DNA from: Lingula anatina
Lineage: Eukaryota; Brachiopoda; Lingulata; Lingulida; Lingulidae
NCBI RefSeq assembly: GCF_001039355.2
Contig: NW_019775624.1
Coordinates: 681,714 to 745,713 of the forward strand
Direction of reading: 5' to 3'
DNA length: 64,000 bases
How positions within the stretch are numbered: position 1 is the first letter of the stretch; the number at the start of each line of letters is the position of its first letter. Below the pieces are notes generated by a model. The model saw only the letters and a list, made by a program, of their open reading frames with translations. It had not been told where the DNA came from and made no database searches. This document shows positions 58,095-64,000 of the stretch, one piece after another. Position numbers and translations under genes: made by a program.

Positions 58095-58610
58095 ATTATA
58101 TTCATTAATAGAAATGTTCACGTTACAGCATTGTGAAGTTGTTCGATTGAGCCTAGAAAAGTGTGAAGAAGAAGCAGACATTATTGCCTTTATTGAAGAC
58201 AAGAAAACTGGGACACGTAGACCAGGTAACAGAAATATTTCAATTCTTATTCTATTCATTTTGATTGGTAAATTGGGCATATTGTTATTTCATGTTAGAA
58301 CCAGTCATTGGTGTGCTGCAGAAAAGTGTGACATTCAATGTGAGAAATGGAACAAAATGACACCTCATTTTGTCTTCTGTTTCTGATACTTATATTGATC
58401 ATCATGGTATTGTAGACCCAATTGTATATGAGAGGTATCAGCAGTCATGGGGTGGAAATGGAAACAGAGTGACAACATTAAGCCGTCGTCCACCTGAGCC
58501 TCTTCCTGGTGATAACCGCCACTACGACTTTCGCACAATGCCAAATCCCAAGAGGCCGCCACCACCAGTAGGAGTATCTTCGGCAACTTTCTTTGTTTCA
58601 GAAGGAACCG
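50129..58610 (+). CDS. PSTPIP1: PSTPIP1/2-like F-BAR protein, 3' end missing
   Basis: Eleven exons: 50129-50164, 50695-50795, 51590-51664, 52394-52535, 53041-53103, 53334-53438, 54493-54538, 57516-57595, 57821-57919, 58129-58225 and 58416-58610; 346 codons in one frame. The N-terminus (KKFSDAFWGTEF, GFDTVCRRLKDGRQM) and the long helical region (KIEEDYQKNLINLTKKAGG, LRASWEELK, LRNELWMHINFISQLC) match the PSTPIP F-BAR domain, a membrane-curving dimer linked to actin and PEST-type phosphatases. The last exon has Pro-rich sequence (PPEPLPG, PKRPPPPVG). The final exons, including any SH3 domain that would separate PSTPIP1 from PSTPIP2, are lost at the join at 59287. Introns 54539-57515 and 53439-54492 are full of mobile-element remains. 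Confidence 0.9.
53692..54176. pseudogene. Mariner-type transposase relic, palindromic
   Basis: In a PSTPIP intron. On the + strand, 53914-54143 encodes FEQPPYSLDLALCDHFLF, the C-terminal catalytic region of mariner transposases, with an internal stop. On the - strand, about 53850-53700 encodes a similar mariner C-terminus (SLKHCIQEWQRKVE), also with stops. The ends share a perfect inverted 12-mer, GCAACAAACTAC at 53724-53735 and its complement at 54141-54152. Two 3' halves facing outward suggest a rearranged, dead element. Confidence 0.6.
54836..55059. mobile_element. 224-bp hairpin MITE
   Basis: The two halves are imperfect inverted copies: GGGTGCTTTCC ... GATCGACCTA ... CAGTCAGC on the left and matching complements on the right, starting CCCCATTTCC and including GATTGATCTA and CTGTCAGC. 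TGTAA flanks both sides (54831-54835, 55060-55064). No coding capacity. Confidence 0.65.
56346..57040. repeat. ~147-bp tandem array, about 4.7 units
   Basis: The landmark TCCAAAACTGGCAGAGATAG recurs at 56361, 56508, 56653, 56801 and 56948 (spacings 147, 145, 148, 147). Units also share CCATAGTTACTATTGAACTT and a TGACCTTTGACCT site. Reading frames on the - strand arise because 147 is a multiple of three; they look like repeat artefacts, not genes. Confidence 0.93.
57115..57258 (+). repeat. Dispersed repeat, copy 1
   Basis: About 140 bp (GCTTGTCAAGCACAAGACTG ... GATCCTCTAG) that reappear in inverse orientation at 62245-62381, inside the RNF180 insertion, at close to 90% identity by eye. Confidence 0.8.
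58046..58090. repeat. (TC)n microsatellite
   Basis: A TC run upstream of the PSTPIP exon at 58129. It may extend the pyrimidine tract of that acceptor. Confidence 0.92.
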
Positions 58611-58648
58611 GTAATTATAATAAATCCCTGTTCATCAGCAAAAAATTT

Positions 58649-58902
58649 CATCAGCTGTGTTGTGGACTCAAAGTTGCAATAATAGTTTCTTCAAACAACA
58701 GGTAAACTTACCACTCCAATATTTGAGTTTTTCAGCACACAATTTTTACAGAGAGTGGAGGGAAAGGGGGCAACTGCAGTCCTAGGTAGGGGTTACTATA
58801 GAACCTATAGCCTCAGTTCATGATGAAGGCTTCTTGTGAGACATTGAAATATTGGAGGGATAATAACTCTGATTTTTAGGTGTTGTTTGAAGAATTTTTA
58901 TT
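58649..58902. repeat. Foldback repeat, longest copy
   Basis: The left end (ATCAGCTGTGTTGTGGACTC, then AATAGTTTCTTCAAACAAC) and the right end (GTGTTGTTTGAAGAA) form inverted arms about 200 bp apart. The left end matches 1391-1433 and the right end matches 11487-11572. It lies in the last visible PSTPIP intron. Confidence 0.6.
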
Positions 58903-59286
58903 GTAAAGTTAAATTTTTGTTATGTATATCTTGTGAAAATTGATTACGAACTTGTAAGAACATCAATGTTTTTTTAGTGGGTAGTGCTTAACTATTGTGG
59001 AAACTGATGCTGACTTTTGTTTTTAGTTTGTTTGTTTTTTTTACTCCATATATCACGTTGTTGTTGTAATCATTGCTTTGCTGTAAGTTGTTATACAGTA
59101 TTTCATAATGTTACATTTAAGTAAGCTTTCCAGTCTGACTTTTGATTTCTTTGGTATTTATTCTTTTAAATGTAAAATTATATGAACTTCAATGGCTCTG
59201 AACATGCATGCTAAATTCTGAGGCTAAGAATCACATTTCTTCAACTTTTTATATTGCTTTTGCAGGGCTCATTTCCTTTCATTTTT

Positions 59287-59287
59287 N
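59287..59287. other. Single N: contig join cutting PSTPIP
   Basis: The PSTPIP intron sequence stops here, and the next bases are the RNF180 intron already seen at about 45809 and 47706. It marks an artificial join. Confidence 0.85.
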
Positions 59288-59630
59288 TTTTTTTGCATTT
59301 CTCACCTACCAGAGAAGATGCTGAATGATCAGTCAATAATTGTAAGGCTAATCATTCAAACTCTGTCAATTAATCCATGACCATATAAATCCAACTTCCA
59401 CCTAAGTTGAAAACTTGGCCTGGGGGAGAGGTGACAATTTTATGATGATCACTGATATGATCCAGTCTGGGAATCATGCCTAAAACCTCCTACGCTACAA
59501 AGAAGCACTTTACCAGTTAGTCATCAAGTACGGCAATGTCTACGTACCAAATAAAATTAGAGTTAAATATGAAGTTTTTTTTATTCAAATATGCTTAAGA
59601 AACTAATTTAATAGGACACTTATACAGTAC

Positions 59631-61159
59631 CTTCATGTAAAATGCATTTCTTGATTTCAGTTCTACACAATGGGCACACAGTGTCTGTGGAACTGGAGTT
59701 GGCGATCTGACGCAGACAGCTCTCGCAGAAAACATGGCGACAAGGGTAACATGAGTGTGGCCTGTAGTACAGGTCCAGGCATATGGAACATGTCAAGCCC
59801 TCCATTTGTTTGATCAACTCAAGATCTCCTAGCTGAAGAAATGAAAATAAATCGCAAACAATTGATAATTTAGACTGCTTAATTTCTTTTAAACTTGCAA
59901 TAGATCTAAAAACAATACAAAATCATATTTTAAAGTTACATGCAGTTACTAGTAAATTTACCAACTCCAGATTTTTAGGTCATTTAGAATCTTTTTTACA
60001 TCTTCTTAAAATACAAAAACAAAATTCAAGTAATTCAAAGTTACTGTCTGCTCTAAAAAGCTTCATCATAGTAGCAAACTAATATTGGGATAGAGGCAAA
60101 AAGCTTCACTCTGCATCAAGATTTGCCGTATCTCAAGTTGGGTCAAAGAAGAGGGTACAAAGGTGCATTTTTCAGAAAAATAACCCAACCCTCCATTGAA
60201 AAATCTGGCTACAGGCCTGAAAGTGCAAGTGGGTAATCTTTTATATGCAAGAATTCAACATGTACACCAGATCTTACCTCATTATTTTTCTCATCAACAC
60301 TGTCACTGCAATCATTGTCACTTTCTTTTCCGCTCTGTACCAGCAGAGTAAAATTATTTTGGCTTGAATGTAAATTGTCACTATTTGTCCACGTTTCATC
60401 TGGCTCAGACTGTGAAGTTGGTGAACTACTAGTTTCAAGTATCCATGAGCTCACAGAAGAATCGCTAAGTTCAGAGTCACTTGAATGCAATAAAGTGTCA
60501 GAGTTAGTCACAGCTCCCTCCTGTGCACCATGCAACCTATGGGAATCATCACCTGACTGGGATGCACCATTTGCCTCCACTGAAACACCTTGCTGGTTGA
60601 ATGCGTCTGCATTTCTTTCACTAACAGAATGTTCAGTTCTTTCTCTATTCCTATACCTTAAAGAGGTATTACCACCATCACTAGATGCCTGTATTAAATC
60701 ACTTTGTAGTAAATGGTCAATGTCATCACTGGCTGCTGATACAATTGCAAGATTCTCACTTCCACCATCTAAATGTACAATGCCACCACTTTCCTCCCTT
60801 GTAATAACTGGCCTCTGTGCTAGAGGGGCAGCACTGGGGGTGGACTGTGGCACTGAGACAGGTCTATCTCTGTCCACTCTGTTAGCTGTTAGATATATGA
60901 AGGGGTTCATATGCAAACCACAGCTACATCTACTTGGACTGATGAAATCAAAGCCACCTACTTTTCCACCACATTTTGGGCAGGTTAGCTTCCCTTTTGT
61001 CCAGCCTCCCTGGAAATATCAAAGACCAAAATCAACATCATTTGTAGTTCTGTTACAGACAAAAAACTTATTAATGAAAACTATATTTTAGTAACATTGA
61101 AAAACAGCTATAATATTTAAAAATTCACTAAAAGAACACCCCCTTTCTCTCTATCTCTC

Positions 61160-61215
<56 letters not shown>

Positions 61216-61805
61216 CAGTAATATTACTGTAGTTACATTTATAAAGTAAAAGGGTGCTTCAAAAAGGGTACGTACGGATAAAATTTAGTCCCAAAATATT
61301 ACACGTCCCTATACTTCCGTTCCCGATAGATACATAAAGGGAAAACTGAAAAATCGTCTTTTTAGATTTAAATACCGATAGATCCGATTTTTTACCACCG
61401 TCCTATAAATTTGCGTTCCTATAGATACGACGTCCTCATAAACCCACGTCCTTTAAATCCGCATACCTATAGATCCATGTATTTTTAGATCCAAATACCG
61501 ATAGATCCATTACAGGTACACTATTGCTCAAAATGGTTGGTATAGGCCTACTACTCAGTACATAAAATGCACTGTTTAAAACGAGAGTACACATATTAAT
61601 CCTTTCAGCAATTTATTATTCTACTATAGATAGTTTGTACGCAATACTCGGGTAATTTACATTAGGCCTACTAATGCATTATCTGACAGAAATTTATGAT
61701 TTCACTAGATGTTTTGTTATTTTCATGTTACATTCATTTAGTTTTGATTACGAAGGCTTCTGACAGGAACCTAAGATTATATATTTTTTCATAGCGATTA
61801 ATCCA

Positions 61806-61836
<31 letters not shown>

Positions 61837-63592
61837 CACCCCCGTCAATTAAGAACTCGGCAAAAGTTGATGAAATAATGTTAAGAGTTTTACAAGTAAA
61901 CCCTTCTTATTTTATACTGTGTATGATTTATTTGGGCATTTCATGAATGATTCTGCCTGATAACTGTCTTGTATACTTGATAGAAATCATTACTGTATGG
62001 TTGACAAACATACCCAAAGTTTGCAGGCAAAAATCTGCTGTATATACATAGAAGTTACTTACATCTTGGACATAATAACGAATTTGTGTCGTTTTTATGT
62101 CCAAGTAGTTTACATTGATGAAGTTATGTGCGTACATTGCGGAATGGAGTAAATGATAGTAAACGATAGTAAAGACGTGTAGACGCGAACGTAGGCCTAC
62201 ATGTAGGCCTATGTCTTGTTTGAACACCTAATAAATATATAAATAAACTAGAGGATCAGAGAGGCGATACCGCCTCCGGATATTGTACCACCAGCTGGAG
62301 TAAGCGCATTCGTATGGACCCCCCCCCTTCCAAAAAGGGACACCATCACCAGTCTTGTGCTTGACAAGCTCTATAAGATGCANGGTGGTACTAATAAATA
62401 AATATCAGGTTGTAATTAAGTCATCTCACTGAGTGGGTCAGTCAGTACTCGCATCCAGACTATCTCTCGAAAGCCTCATTCCTGTATCTCAAGTTGATAT
62501 CGGCATTTTAGCCGATTAATTACGATGTCAGATAGATGGATCTTGCGGTACCTGGATCTAAAGATACGTGGGTTTATAGGAAACTGTTGGTGGATCTATC
62601 GGAACGTAAATTTAACGAGACGTAAATCTATTGAGACGTGTATGTATAGAGACGTATCTATCGGGACGAATATTTTATTGGGACGTTTATCTATATGGCG
62701 GACCCCTTCAAAAAGAGGATATTTGGATGAAATACAGTTTCATGTTACACTCAATTCTTTATATTATCCATCTCACACAAAGAAAGAAATGACCCGATCT
62801 TTAACATGTACAATTACCTTCAAGAGTTGATCCAAAATCCATTGGGGGCCTTCCAAACTGTCCATCTCTCTTAACCATATCAAAGATGAGGAAGTGTTGC
62901 AGTCCAAATCTATTGTGGAATAATGATAAAATAAATTTCGTCAATGTTGAACCATATCAATGTCAGTGTGGGCCAAGATACTGTATAAAAGAAATACAAT
63001 CAAACTCATTGCAGCTTTGAATAAAGGTCAAATTACCAATGAAACTAAGAACAAGATTTACTTTAAAGTTAATATTAATGTTGAAATACTGTCAGAGTAC
63101 GAAATATATTTATAATCATGCTACTGTACAGTAATGGTACTGTATATGTATGTGCAAGTACATTGTAATATGTGGGTTAATTTACTGTTAGTCTATAAAG
63201 CCTTAGGGTCTGGTAGCACAAAAGAACTTAAGCGTCTAGAGTTTTAAAACATGGTAATTCATGGAAGTACATGGTAAGTTGAACGTTAAATGGTGGCACT
63301 AGCAAAAGTATAGTAAAAGTACCGGTAGTTGTACATATTCAATGAAATTATTGTATTGTAAGTCTTTCTTGTTTTAAAAGAGTCGCGATATTCCAACTAT
63401 CTGAACTGCTGCTGAGTCATTTTAGTCAAAAACAGACAATAATTTAGATCGATTTAATTCAGGAATAAGTTCATTTGTAAAACCGGTTTTGGACTATCTT
63501 GAACTTTGTGTTAACAACACGTCACCTGATATGTCTCTACTCGAAGTAAGGGTATGTCTGCACATACGGCACTTGTACTTTTCTTCGGTCAT
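59631..63592 (-). CDS. RNF180: RNF180-like E3 ligase, copy C (intact RING, no 3' exon)
   Basis: Exons on the - strand: 63592-63526 (ATG; MTEEKYKCRMCRHTL), 62909-62818, 61009-60278 and 59832-59631. Phases agree with the C-terminal exon found only in copies A and B; together the locus would encode about 450 residues. Order: N-terminal CxxC and CPKCGGKVGG/CSCG zinc-binding segment, an acidic Ser-rich linker (about 220 residues, SDSELSDSS), then a full C3HC4 RING (CSIC, CYPCRHVFCESC, CPLC) closest to RNF180. The - strand first and second exons are separated from the third by the insertion at 61266-62705. The C-terminal exon is missing because the contig starts at 59288. Confidence 0.88.
61167..61212. 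repeat. (CA)n microsatellite, second allele
   Basis: CA run allelic to 48705-48753 and adjacent to the insertion site. Confidence 0.9.
61266..62705. mobile_element. 1,440-bp insertion with inverted terminal arrays
   Basis: Absent from the other RNF180 version, whose empty site is CTTCAAAAA at 48798-48806. Here that 9-mer flanks both ends (61257-61265, 62706-62714). The termini GGGTACG and GGACCC are roughly inverted. Both arms are arrays of degenerate ~20-bp units with ATAGATCC / CGTCCC on the left and their complements on the right. The centre holds an AC repeat, a TAGGCCTA motif and the repeat at 62245-62381; a single N sits at 62383. No transposase frame is seen. A 9-bp duplication with GGG ends would fit a Mutator-like or foldback class. 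Confidence 0.85.
62245..62381 (-). repeat. Dispersed repeat, copy 2 (inside the insertion)
   Basis: Inverted copy of 57115-57258: ACTAGAGGATCAGAGAGGCG, then ATTGTACCACCAGCTGGAGT and CTTGTGCTTGACAAGC. It suggests that the insertion captured or contains another family. Confidence 0.78.
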
Positions 63593-64000
63593 GTTACTAG
63601 CTACCTTTCAAGCTATCTCACATTACATTGTCTTTCGTTTATTCGGGCAATGTCCAAAAGTATGACAAACGTGTGCCTTTGCAGAGGTTGGCAACTTTTT
63701 ATGACCTTGACCTTGTTCTGCACTGAATTAAACTTGCAATAACTGTAAATAAAAATATAGAAAGAAACGTTGCAATTTTCCCCCAAACGATGTTGTATTA
63801 AAATATTACCAAGTTTTAAGAGTAACTTGACTGACATTTTCTTATTTTGGTGTATACATTAAACTTCCGGGTTCATACAGCACCCTCTTAAAAATCATTT
63901 ATTTGGGACACAGGATGCAGGATGCAGAAACGTGCAAGCCTATAATTAATGCTGGTAGCAAACTGGTAAAACAAGGCTAGTCAGGAATCACTTATTTTGC
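63593..64000. promoter_or_regulatory. RNF180 / PSTPIP intergenic promoter, second allele
   Basis: Collinear with 49656-50062. The window ends about 70 bp before the PSTPIP start codon would be reached. Confidence 0.55.

Noticed and set aside
60315-61091. 258-residue + strand frame opposite RNF180 copy C
   Set aside because: Antisense shadow of the long RNF180 linker exon, which has correct splice phases and family matches.

Overview
The window is nuclear DNA from a bilaterian invertebrate. It is AT-rich, genes are split into short GT-AG exons, and microsatellites, hairpin MITEs and inverted-repeat elements are frequent. The proteins are animal signalling and chromatin families. I cannot name the species; a lophotrochozoan such as a mollusc fits, but that is a guess. 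I see no bacterial, CRISPR or viral features.

Gene order, left to right: (1) the 3' part of a MEGF10/11-Draper-CED-1-like receptor, + strand, 459-7623; (2) an HMG20A/B ortholog, - strand, 9520-13162, convergent with the receptor; (3) a PEAK1/PRAG1-family pseudokinase, + strand, complete copy 32954-38775, divergent from HMG20; (4) a six-EF-hand protein, + strand, 42747-45008; (5) an RNF180-type RING E3 ligase with a C-terminal membrane anchor, - strand, convergent with the EF-hand gene; (6) a PSTPIP1/2-type F-BAR protein, + strand, 50129-58610, 3'-truncated, head to head with RNF180.

Much of the window is present twice because of assembly. 14539-24475 and 24479-34404 are near-identical 9.9-kb copies meeting at a single N. 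The bases before a 400-N gap (44750-46246) are repeated exactly after it (46647-48143). 59288-64000 is a second version of 47703-50062, again starting at a single N. The simplest reading is unmerged haplotypes and overlapping contigs, so each gene is probably single-copy. RNF180 therefore appears as three incomplete pieces, and PEAK has an extra truncated 5' copy.

The most interesting biology: HMG20, PEAK and PSTPIP lie together as they do on human 15q24.3, with HMG20 and PEAK head to head in both. One RNF180 version carries a 1,440-bp insertion with a 9-bp target duplication that the other version lacks. The other version carries an in-frame 877-bp net deletion that removes half the RING. 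A 317-bp MITE with long terminal inverted repeats lies in or just beyond the PEAK 3' UTR. A roughly 147-bp tandem array, each unit with a DR1-type nuclear-receptor site, lies in a PSTPIP intron.
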